Source: Clostridiales bacterium (lineage in GTDB: Bacteria; Bacillota; Dethiobacteria; Dethiobacterales; Dethiobacteraceae). From it: a stretch of 64,000 bases of DNA. A model generated the notes under the pieces. That model ran no database searches and had not been told where the DNA came from. It saw nothing but the letters and a program-made list of their open reading frames with translations. The translations under genes and the position numbers were made by a program. This document shows positions 57,357 through 64,000 of this stretch, piece by piece. Position 1 is the stretch's first letter; every line of letters begins with the position of its first letter. Location: assembly GCA_018335855.1 (NCBI GenBank), contig JAGXRM010000032.1, positions 1 through 64,000 on the forward strand, given 5' to 3'.

Positions 57357-57430
57357 AAGCTGTAATTTTGGTAAACTGCTTTACTGCATAAAACCCGGAG
57401 ATGGGCTACCCTTGAGGGGGAGGGATTTCT

Positions 57431-57976
57431 GTGAAAAAACTTTTGTGTTGCGGCATATTGGCACGGGAATTGGAGCACTTGCTACGGGAATGTCAGGCGG
57501 AGATCAGTTACCTGGATCCGGCGCTCCATGTGGACCTGGATAAACTGGCAGCGGAACTTGAAAAAGGCATGCAACAGGTGGAGGAAGGTGCGGCACTGGT
57601 TTTGGGTACGCAGTGTCATCCTGATCTGGCGAATCTTATAGCAGGTAAGCGGATGCGCGGTATTCAGGCTAAAAACTGCATAGAAATGCTTCTGGGTGAT
57701 GAAATGGCCAGGATGGACAGCGAGGCAAAAACGTTTTATATTACCGGCGGGTGGCTGGAGAACTGGCGGAGCATATTTATTGAAGGCCTGAAGTGGGATG
57801 AGATTGACGCCAGGCAGAACTTCGGCTATTATGACCGTATAGTGCTCCTTGATACCGGAATATGGCCTGTTGATGATGAAATGATCCTGGAATTTTATGA
57901 ATATACCCGGGTACCCATTGAAATGGTCCCTGTCACACTGGATCATCTGCGTAAACTGCTGGAGCAAGTTCTCTGA
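57431..57976 (+). CDS. DUF1638-type protein
   Basis: The 181-residue protein starts at GTG 57431 after GGGGGAGGG. It shows the DUF1638 pattern: LLCCGILARELEHLL, DPALHVDLDKLAAELEKGMQQV...LVLGTQCHPDLANLIAGKRMRGIQAKNCIEMLLGDEMARMDSEAKTFYITGGWLENWRSIFIEGLKWDEIDARQNFGYYDRIVLLDTG. The conserved Cys-His motifs suggest metal or cofactor handling; the family often lies near corrinoid methyltransferases. It is followed 16 bp later by the second Crp/Fnr gene. The function is unknown. Confidence 0.82.
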   Translation: MKKLLCCGILARELEHLLRECQAEISYLDPALHVDLDKLAAELEKGMQQVEEGAALVLGTQCHPDLANLIAGKRMRGIQAKNCIEMLLGDEMARMDSEAKTFYITGGWLENWRSIFIEGLKWDEIDARQNFGYYDRIVLLDTGIWPVDDEMILEFYEYTRVPIEMVPVTLDHLRKLLEQVL

Positions 57977-57992
57977 AAAGAAGGTGGATAGA

Positions 57993-58682
57993 TTGTCAAA
58001 GCAGATCCGCTGTATGAAAGACCTGGCGGTCTTCTCTACTCTAGATATTCCCGAACGGAATAAGATCGGCGAACTGGCCTGCAAGAGATTCTACGGCAAG
58101 AACGAGTTTCTCTTCCGGGACGGGGATGCGGCCGATACTATTTACCTGATTAAGTCGGGTAAGATCAAGCTTTTTAAAGTGTCGGCGGGCGGAAAAGAAA
58201 TCATTCTCGATATTCTCAAAGGAGATGACTTTTTTGGCGAAAATACGTTTTTTGACCAGGCTGAGCATACCATGAATGCCCAGGCCATGGAGGATACGTA
58301 TATTTGCTCGTGTACCAAAGAGCACTTTGCTGTGCTGTTGCAAAATCCCCAGACTTCTATGAAAATTATTCAACTGTTGGGGGAAAAACTAAACAACTAC
58401 ACCAATCAGGTGGCAAGCATAGCCTTCCATGATGTGAAAGGCAGGGTTGCGGCCACCTTGCTTAAACTGGCCGGAGAGTATGGTTCCCGTTCGCCGGAGG
58501 GAACGACCATTGATATTGAGTTAACTCATAATGACCTGGCCAGCCTGGTGAATGCTTCCAGAGTTATGGTGTCTAACGTCGTGGGCAGCCTGAGGCAGGA
58601 TGGCATTATCGCAACAAAAGACCACCGTTTTATTCTCCTTGACCCGGATGCGCTGTCGGCTGCAGTGGAGAATCCAGCGTAA
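57993..58682 (+). CDS. Crp/Fnr-family regulator 2
   Basis: From TTG at 57993 (AAGGTGG at 6 nt) the protein has 229 residues. The sensor domain reads YGKNEFLFRDGDAADTIYLIKSGKIKLFKVSAGGKEIILDILKGDDFFGENTFFDQ. The C-terminus has LTHNDLASLVNASRVMVSNVVGSLRQDGII. A cysteine pair, YICSCTKEHF, lies near the sensor edge. It follows the DUF1638 gene by 16 bp and precedes a small helix-turn-helix-like gene, forming a likely operon of iron-sulfur or redox response. Confidence 0.9.
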   Translation: MSKQIRCMKDLAVFSTLDIPERNKIGELACKRFYGKNEFLFRDGDAADTIYLIKSGKIKLFKVSAGGKEIILDILKGDDFFGENTFFDQAEHTMNAQAMEDTYICSCTKEHFAVLLQNPQTSMKIIQLLGEKLNNYTNQVASIAFHDVKGRVAATLLKLAGEYGSRSPEGTTIDIELTHNDLASLVNASRVMVSNVVGSLRQDGIIATKDHRFILLDPDALSAAVENPA

Positions 58683-58696
58683 CCGGAGGCGACATT

Positions 58697-58999
58697 ATGA
58701 AGAGTCCAAAAAAAACAGCTAATAGTGGTGCAGTGGATGAGATACAAACGATTGTGGCCGGTCTGGATGTCATGTCTTCCCTTCTAACCGAAGTGAAAGC
58801 CGGTTCAAAACTGGGTAAAACGTTTGTATTGTTGCTGAATCTCTTTCTGCTGGAAAACAGGCAGCCGGACGGTTGTAAAACGATTGCGGATCTGTCTGTA
58901 CAGAGTCTGGCCGATTCAGTGAACATGGACTGCGAGGAATTAACGGGTATTTTAAGCTATTTAACAGAACAGGGCCTGATTGATTGTCAGACAAAATAA
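58697..58999 (+). CDS. Small winged-helix-like protein of the Crp operon
   Basis: The 100-residue protein (GSKLGKTFVLLLNLFLLENRQPDGCKTIADLSVQSLADSVNMDCEELTGILSYLTEQGLIDCQTK) has a winged-helix DNA-binding pattern resembling the C-terminal domain of its Crp/Fnr neighbour but no effector domain. It starts 15 bp after that gene. It may modulate the regulator. Two cysteines pair with the redox theme. Confidence 0.65.
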   Translation: MKSPKKTANSGAVDEIQTIVAGLDVMSSLLTEVKAGSKLGKTFVLLLNLFLLENRQPDGCKTIADLSVQSLADSVNMDCEELTGILSYLTEQGLIDCQTK

Positions 59000-59020
59000 A
59001 ACGCCGCAGCCGGCGTTTTT
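58998..59020 (+). terminator. Terminator of the DUF1638/Crp operon
   Basis: AAAACGCCG, a 4-nt loop, CGGCGTTTT and a T run. Confidence 0.85.
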
Positions 59021-59123
59021 ATTTTGTCTTTAATTGTGTAAAACAGTTTACTGCGATATCTGCCTACCGGTTATATAATGAACGCATAACCTGCCGAGAG
59101 GCAAATTAAAAGGAGTGTTGCAG

Positions 59124-59363
59124 ATGTCAGTACGTGAGACTATTAAAGGCCAGATTGTTGGAGCGTTGCAGGGAGCAAAATTTCCCATAGCCACACCGGA
59201 AGATTTACTGGCTGCGTTCCCTAACGGAGCCGATACCACTTGTCAGGCCGGTGACTTAAAGGTAACTGCCGGACAGGCCGGCCAACTGCTAACTGCGGCT
59301 GATTTCCCCTTCAAAAGCGCCGAAGATGTAGGCGAAACCATTGTCAGCCGGGCTGGTCTTTAA
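59124..59363 (+). CDS. MTH865-family protein
   Basis: The start at 59124 (GGAG about 9 nt upstream) gives 79 residues: [79 protein letters not shown]. This is the MTH865 fold, an all-helical EF-hand-like family of unknown function, with the conserved PFPI-TPEDLL and TCQAGD segments. A terminator follows. Confidence 0.88.
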   Translation: MSVRETIKGQIVGALQGAKFPIATPEDLLAAFPNGADTTCQAGDLKVTAGQAGQLLTAADFPFKSAEDVGETIVSRAGL

Positions 59364-59377
59364 AATTTCAGAACCAT

Positions 59378-59406
59378 AAAAAGGGACACTTGACTGTCCC
59401 TTTTTT
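59378..59406 (+). terminator. Terminator after the MTH865 gene
   Basis: AAAAAGGGACA and TGTCCC plus six Ts, 15 bp past the stop. Confidence 0.88.
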
Positions 59407-59532
59407 ATGACCAAGGCTCATCTTGCAATTATATCGATATTTTGATAGAATTTGCATATATTTCTGAAAAGGACAAAACGGTAACGATCGTCAGAATCCT
59501 GTATAGCAGACGTTATTGGGAAAATTTAATTT

Positions 59533-59582
59533 AAAACTGTCAGGAGGCGCAAAACTGTCGGGCATCCCTCTGACAGTTTTTT
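59533..59582 (-). terminator. Terminator of the penicillin-binding protein gene
   Basis: AAAACTGTCAG (59533-59543) and CTGACAGTTTT (59570-59580) form a perfect 11-bp stem around a 26-nt loop containing a second AAAACTGTC, just after the stop on the minus strand. Confidence 0.75.
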
Positions 59583-61242
59583 ATTTAAGGGGGAGAATGG
59601 CTTCCATGACCTGGCGGAAAACCGCGGGAGCCGAAAAGCCGCGGCGACTTTCGATGAAGACGGCAACTACGAGGGGATCTTCCATGGGAGCGAAGCCGGC
59701 AAACCAGTAGTAACTCTCTCCTTCACGTCCGGTCTGAGCCGTTCCGGATTTGCCGGCGGCGGTGTAGTACGGGCTTGCGGCGTCTCTGGCGGTGCCGGAT
59801 GTCACCACTTCCTGCATCATAGACGTTAACAGCCTTGCTGTGGCGGGAGCTGTCACTCTGGCGCCGTACTGCACAGGAAAGCGGCGTACAGTGGTGCCGT
59901 TTTTGTCGGTGATTTCCGAGACCAGGCGGGGGTAGACATCGCGGCCCTGATTGGCGATGGCGGCCATCATCCTGGCCAGCTGTAACGGTGTGGTTTCCAC
60001 AAGGCCCTGGCCGATGGAGGCGTTTGCCAGGTCGCCAAGGAATGGAAGTTCTTCGGGGGTAGGGATGTTGCCGGGAGATTCACTGCTTAAGGGTAGTCCG
60101 GCGGTTCGACCCAGGGTAAATTGTTGTGCTGTTTCGATGACGGTTTCCCGGCCCAGTTGTTGGCCGAGTTGAATAAAGTAGGCGTTGCAGGAAACTGCCA
60201 GCGCTTTTTTTAAATCAACTTCTCCGTGAACATTTCCCTGATAGCAGGAGATTGTGCGGTCTCCAACTTCGATGGAACCTGTGCATGTGTAAGTTTCCCT
60301 GTGGTCGAGACGGTTTTCCAGGGCTGCGGCGGCCAGCACTACTTTAAAAACCGAGCCCGGGGAATATTTTTGTATCGCTTTATTAACAAAGGGTGTATGG
60401 GGGTTTGAGTCCAGTTGGCTGTAATCCTGGGCGCTGATTCCCCGGTAGAGTAGGCGGGGGCTAAAGTCGGGAAAAGACGCCATGGCCAGGATATCGCCGT
60501 TTTTCGGGTCAAGGACGACGATGGCGCCACTTTCCATCGTTCGCCTGCCTATCTGTTCCACAACTGCCTGGATATTGCGGTCGATGGTAGTGACTACATT
60601 GTACGGGCGGCGAATGTTGCTTTCACTCCATTCCCTGAAGCCAAGTCCGTCTATCAGGCGTCCCTGGCCGTCCATGACGACAGCCAGGGCAGACGGTCGA
60701 CTGGCAGATAGAGATGCATCAAAATAACGTTCCAGACCGGACATGGCTCTGTATGTCAGCTCCACATAATTAGGGGCTTTCTTTCGTGTGGCATGGGGCT
60801 GAATGTAGCCGGTAATGTGTGGGGCTAAAGTATTGGGGCCATATCGATCTTCCTCATGGATAGGTATGAGTCCGGGAATCGGGTTATCCTGAAGCTGGCG
60901 AAACGTGCTGGCATCCACATTGCGAATCACGTGGACACTGTTCTCATCGTCCAGCTCATACTGAGCTAAGACCTGATGGGAATCATCCTCTAAACCAGGG
61001 CTGAATGATACTAAAGCCGGCTCCCACCGGGTGTCAAGGAGTGACGTGCCGTTGCGGTCGAGAATCTGACCGCGGCCGGTGGCATACACATGACGTAGTG
61101 AGCGCTGAATCACCGCTGCTTTGGCATATTCGCCGCCGTGGATAATTTGCAGCATAAAAATGCGGCCGGTAAGGACAAAACCGGTCAGAAAAAAGAAAAA
61201 CAATAGAATAGCGATTCTTCTTTGGCGATACGGTCTGCGCAT
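59581..61242 (-). CDS. Class B penicillin-binding protein (transpeptidase)
   Basis: The 553-residue protein has an N-terminal membrane anchor (residues 10-32), a pedestal domain with RGQILDRNGTSLLD and VHVIRNVDASTFRQLQDNPIPGLIPIHEEDRYGP, and the transpeptidase domain: catalytic SPGSVFK near residue 297, SCN near 350 (SCNAYFIQLGQQLG) and KSGTAQTG near 499. It cross-links peptidoglycan stem peptides outside the membrane. The size and the lack of PASTA domains place it with PBP2-like or SpoVD-like sporulation enzymes. Its neighbours are cell-envelope genes. Confidence 0.92.
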   Translation of the reverse strand: MRRPYRQRRIAILLFFFFLTGFVLTGRIFMLQIIHGGEYAKAAVIQRSLRHVYATGRGQILDRNGTSLLDTRWEPALVSFSPGLEDDSHQVLAQYELDDENSVHVIRNVDASTFRQLQDNPIPGLIPIHEEDRYGPNTLAPHITGYIQPHATRKKAPNYVELTYRAMSGLERYFDASLSASRPSALAVVMDGQGRLIDGLGFREWSESNIRRPYNVVTTIDRNIQAVVEQIGRRTMESGAIVVLDPKNGDILAMASFPDFSPRLLYRGISAQDYSQLDSNPHTPFVNKAIQKYSPGSVFKVVLAAAALENRLDHRETYTCTGSIEVGDRTISCYQGNVHGEVDLKKALAVSCNAYFIQLGQQLGRETVIETAQQFTLGRTAGLPLSSESPGNIPTPEELPFLGDLANASIGQGLVETTPLQLARMMAAIANQGRDVYPRLVSEITDKNGTTVRRFPVQYGARVTAPATARLLTSMMQEVVTSGTARDAASPYYTAAGKSGTAQTGREGESYYWFAGFAPMEDPLVVAVFIESRRGFSAPAVFRQVMEAILPLK

Positions 61243-61243
61243 A

Positions 61244-61297
61244 AAAACACCCCCAGGAGACTTAAAAGATTAGTCTTCTCACCGGGGGCGTTTTTTA
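61244..61297 (-). terminator. Terminator after the U32 gene
   Basis: AACACCCCC and GGGGGCGTT arms enclose an inner GAGACT/AGTCTT stem, with A and T runs on both sides, between the U32 gene and the penicillin-binding protein gene. Confidence 0.8.
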
Positions 61298-61304
61298 TTC
61301 AGCG

Positions 61305-62537
61305 TTATTCGCGCTCTGGTACTTTTCTGCGGACCAGAGAATATTCTTCCACCGGAAAAGGAACATCAAAGCTCACATGCTCCTGGACACGGATGGCATC
61401 AGTGATTGGTTGACAATCGGAACTTTTGAGGTTACTGACAGTAATCTCGCGGCTGTCTGTTTTTGGCCCGACAATCTCCAGGGTTTCCCCGGCGGCAAAG
61501 CGGTTGCGCATTTCCACTACGGCACGGCCCTGTTGATATTCACGGACGACGCCGACAAATTCGTGGCTGGCTACTTGTGCTGTTGTTTCGTAGACCTGCC
61601 CGTCACGGCCCGGGTTGCCGGTAACAAAGCCGGTAGAGTATGGACGGTGGCTGATCTTTTCCAGTTCTTCATGCCAATTCGGGTCAGGGGCGAAGTGATC
61701 CGGGTCTGCCAGGTATGTGTCCAGCGCCCGGCGGTATGCCCGGGTGACGGTGGCTACATAGTAGGCGCTTTTCATTCTGCCTTCTATTTTGAAGCTGTCG
61801 ATGCCCAGGGCTGTTAACTGCGGTATGTGGTCGATTAACCGCAAGTCCCGGGCGTTAAATATGTAGGTGCCACGCTCGTCTTCTTCCACGGGGAGGTACT
61901 CGCCGGGCCTTTTCTCTTCCATCAGGTGATACTTCCAGCGGCAGGCCTGGGCGCATTCTCCCCGGTTGGCACTGCGGCCTTCCATGTACTGGCTCAGGTA
62001 ACAGCGGCCGGAATAGGCCCAGCACATGGCCCCGTGAATAAAGAGTTCCAGTTCCATCGTCGTATGGGAGCGGATTTCTTTGATGGCCTCCATGGATAGT
62101 TCCCTGGCCAGGACGACACGGGAAGCTCCCTGGTCCTGCCAGAAGCGGGCGGCACGCCAGTTGGTGGTATTGGCCTGGGTACTGATATGGCGGGGCATTT
62201 GGGGAAGGACTTCGCCGGCTAAGGCAAAAACGCCGGGATCCGCAATAATCAGGGCGTCCACTCCGGCATCTGCCAGGGAAGTTAAGTAGGCGGGTATGTC
62301 ACGGATGTCATCGTTGCCGGCAAAAATATTGACCGTGGCATATACCTTGACGTCACGATCGTGGGCAAAGGCGATTCCTTCACGGAGATCTTCTTCATCG
62401 AAATTTCCGGCGAAGGCGCGCATACCGTACATTTTCCCTGCAAGGTAGACGGCGTCTGCTCCATAGATGACCGCCATTTTCAGTTTTTCCAAATCACCGG
62501 CGGGCGCCAGTATCTCAGGTTTCTTTGTCAAGTTCAT
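61305..62537 (-). CDS. U32-family peptidase-like tRNA hydroxylation protein
   Basis: The 410-residue protein carries the U32 signature ELFIHGAMCWAYSGRCYLSQYMEGRSANRGECAQACRWKY and, near the N-terminus, EILAPAGDLEKLKMAVIYGADAVYLAG. Bacillus homologs (TrhP-type, yrrN/yrrO) are needed for 5-hydroxyuridine formation at position 34 of tRNA; the older label is protease or collagenase. The gene order here matches yrzB-yrrL(mltG)-yrrN/O, without the yrrM (trmR) methyltransferase between. The start overlaps mltG by four bases. Confidence 0.9.
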   Translation of the reverse strand: MNLTKKPEILAPAGDLEKLKMAVIYGADAVYLAGKMYGMRAFAGNFDEEDLREGIAFAHDRDVKVYATVNIFAGNDDIRDIPAYLTSLADAGVDALIIADPGVFALAGEVLPQMPRHISTQANTTNWRAARFWQDQGASRVVLARELSMEAIKEIRSHTTMELELFIHGAMCWAYSGRCYLSQYMEGRSANRGECAQACRWKYHLMEEKRPGEYLPVEEDERGTYIFNARDLRLIDHIPQLTALGIDSFKIEGRMKSAYYVATVTRAYRRALDTYLADPDHFAPDPNWHEELEKISHRPYSTGFVTGNPGRDGQVYETTAQVASHEFVGVVREYQQGRAVVEMRNRFAAGETLEIVGPKTDSREITVSNLKSSDCQPITDAIRVQEHVSFDVPFPVEEYSLVRRKVPERE

Positions 62538-63571
62538 TGCCTGTTTCTCCTGGCTTTTGCCTTATTGGCCTCGTGCTCTGCCAGCGTTTTACCAAAATAA
62601 TGTCCGCCGCTTCCATCGTCTTTGGCCACGTAATAAAAGTAGCGGGTTTCAGCCGGATAAAGAACGGCCATCAGCGACTTTTGACCGGGAGAAGCAATGG
62701 GTCCCGGAGGGAGACCGCGTACTTTGTACGTGTTATAAGGAGAGTCTACTTCCAAATCTTTAAAGAGTACCGTGGTTTTGTGTTGTCCCAGGGCATAAAG
62801 GACGGTGGCGTCAATCTGCAGCGGCATTCTAATTCTCAGACGGTTATGCAGAACACTGGCAACCAGTTCCCGTTCCGATGCCACCTGCACCTCCCGTTCT
62901 ACCAGAGAAGCCAGTGTCACCACTTCGTGGGTTGTCAGGCCCAGTTCTTCGGCCCGTTCCCTCATTTCCGGGGTGAATACTTCTTCCAGTCGGTCCCGCA
63001 TTCTGCGTAAAATGGTTTCTGCAGAAACGCCTTCATCAAAGACATAGGTGTCGGGATACAGATAGCCCTCCAGGGTGTGACGCATTCCCGGGACGCTTTG
63101 CCCCAAAGCAGGTACGGTGTTGCCTGCCAGATCCATAAATTCTTCGTAATCAACGAACCCGCGTTGAGAAAGCCGTTGTGCAATCTGTTCCAGCGTCAAT
63201 CCCTCGGGAATGGTGATGCTCACCGTGGGCCGGTAGACATTGCCGGCGGCCAGTTCGGTGAGGATTTCATCAATGGTCAGTCCGTAGTGAAGCTGATAAT
63301 TCCCAGCCTTTAAACTCTGATCCAGATTGCGGTATCTGGCATAGTAACGGAAAACCAGCGCATGACGAACCAAGCCTGCGTCCTGTAGCGTTTCTCCAAT
63401 ATGCATTGAAGAAGCCCCGGGGGCGATGGTAACCAGAACGGGTTCCCGGGCCACTGCAGGGGTATCTACAGGCTGCAGCCAGCTATTAATTTGCAGGGCT
63501 AATAAGCCAAACGCTACGGCAAGGAGGAACGTGAGCCCCCCCAATATCCGTAGCGGTGTCCGCATTGTCAT
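62534..63571 (-). CDS. mltG: Endolytic murein transglycosylase MltG
   Basis: The 345-residue protein has an N-terminal membrane helix (residues 8-28), a LysM-like region (PVLVTIAPGASSMHIGETLQDAGLVRHALVFRYYAR), then the YceG catalytic fold with ASLVEREVQVASERELVASVLHNRLRIRMPLQIDATVLYALGQHK (catalytic Glu near residue 222), PYNTYKVRGLPPGPIASPG and FYYVAKDDGSGGHYFGKTLAEHEANK. It cuts nascent glycan strands and sets their length. GGAGGG lies 5-6 nt before the ATG. Its stop overlaps the U32 start. Confidence 0.95.
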   Translation of the reverse strand: MTMRTPLRILGGLTFLLAVAFGLLALQINSWLQPVDTPAVAREPVLVTIAPGASSMHIGETLQDAGLVRHALVFRYYARYRNLDQSLKAGNYQLHYGLTIDEILTELAAGNVYRPTVSITIPEGLTLEQIAQRLSQRGFVDYEEFMDLAGNTVPALGQSVPGMRHTLEGYLYPDTYVFDEGVSAETILRRMRDRLEEVFTPEMRERAEELGLTTHEVVTLASLVEREVQVASERELVASVLHNRLRIRMPLQIDATVLYALGQHKTTVLFKDLEVDSPYNTYKVRGLPPGPIASPGQKSLMAVLYPAETRYFYYVAKDDGSGGHYFGKTLAEHEANKAKARRNRQ

Positions 63572-63587
63572 GTTGTCCCTCCGTCAG

Positions 63588-63890
63588 TTACAGTTCGTCG
63601 TCTTCGTCCTCTTCGTCATCGATGCCTGCCTGTTCTTCCCAGGCTGCGGCAACGGCTTGCCATTCATCGTCGTCTTCGACGACCAGTAATGTTTGCTCAT
63701 CATCATTTTCTACGATACGAAAGATAACTGCTTCCTGCTCTTCTTCATCAGCGTCAACCATACCTTCATCAGCAGGTACAAGAATTGCGTATTCCTGTTC
63801 ATTAACCATCAGGATATCAAGAACCATAAATGAGTGCTCCTGTCCTTCCTCATCCACCAATGTAACTAAATCCTCACGTAAATCTGTCAT
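63588..63890 (-). CDS. DUF1292-family acidic protein (YrzB-like)
   Basis: The 100-residue, very acidic protein starts MTDLREDLVTLVDEEGQEHSFMVLDILMVNEQEYAILVPADE and ends EEQAGIDDEEDEDDEL, the DUF1292 pattern. In Bacillus yrzB lies upstream of mltG and just after ruvX (yrrK), which is probably beyond the window edge. It leads the operon with mltG and the U32 gene by 16 bp. It may act as an adaptor; its role is unknown. No start alternative is better. Confidence 0.9.
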   Translation of the reverse strand: MTDLREDLVTLVDEEGQEHSFMVLDILMVNEQEYAILVPADEGMVDADEEEQEAVIFRIVENDDEQTLLVVEDDDEWQAVAAAWEEQAGIDDEEDEDDEL

Positions 63891-64000
63891 TTAATTATAC
63901 ACCTCTTCTCAAAGTTGAGTAAACGCCTATATTCTTTACATATTTACACATTATTATCCGGTTTGGCGGGAATAGGGTTTGCGTGCATATAGTTCTGCAA

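Noticed and set aside
1-64000. CRISPR array
   Set aside because: No regularly spaced direct repeats with unique spacers were found; the only dense repeats are the GTGTAGGT cluster, which lacks constant spacing and has both orientations.

Overview
The window looks like a chromosome segment of an anaerobic, endospore-forming Firmicute of the class Clostridia. The evidence is a complete sporulation sigma factor SigK, two small spore-coat-type proteins, the yrzB-mltG-U32 gene order, strong GGAGG ribosome sites, many two-sided hairpin terminators and a small CXXCH cytochrome lipoprotein. The species cannot be named from the sequence alone.

Region 1 (about 1-31 kb) is a mosaic accessory zone. It holds a decayed prophage or integrated replicon (8.9-14.1 kb: truncated HK97-type capsid, D5-type primase-helicase, zinc-ribbon and HTH proteins, iteron-like repeats). 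Around it lie two copies each of an AbrB/PIN toxin-antitoxin locus, a Phd/YefM antitoxin and a tyrosine-recombinase plus tandem-HTH module, together with many gene fragments (HU, primase, DUF6076, MORN, pilin, antitoxin). At 16609-16702 there is a tRNA with the body plan of selenocysteine tRNA but a GCA (Cys) anticodon and U73. Two pilin coding segments (3.3 and 14.5 kb) lack start codons and leader peptides, and each follows a covarying hairpin about 107 nt upstream. A three-gene operon of unknown function (21.4-25.6 kb), an AbiE remnant and a SNF2-helicase/SWIM pair complete the region.

Region 2 (31.7-46.6 kb) is bracketed by a duplicated aroE-DUF2680 segment, intact on the left and with a broken aroE on the right. 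Inside is a biofilm-fibre-like cluster read leftward: a SARP-type regulator with a cyclase-like tail, a small TWQG-motif protein, a membrane-anchored extracytoplasmic protein, signal peptidase SipW, two TasA/camelysin-like proteins separated by a c-di-GMP-I riboswitch, an LPXTG protein with three SdrD/prealbumin-like repeats, and a second TWQG protein carrying two copies of that domain. I infer a surface-fibre locus under SARP and c-di-GMP control. A large copper-amine-oxidase-stalk protein, a diheme cytochrome lipoprotein and several relics follow.

Region 3 (46.6-64 kb) is ordinary chromosome: YqeG phosphatase, a LuxR membrane regulator, spore-coat proteins, thioesterase, Hsp20, lipocalin-like protein, OFA-type transporter, SigK, a Phd/PIN toxin-antitoxin pair, two Crp/Fnr regulators flanking a QueG-like iron-sulfur protein and a DUF1638 protein, an MTH865 protein, a class B penicillin-binding protein, and the U32 peptidase-MltG-DUF1292 operon.
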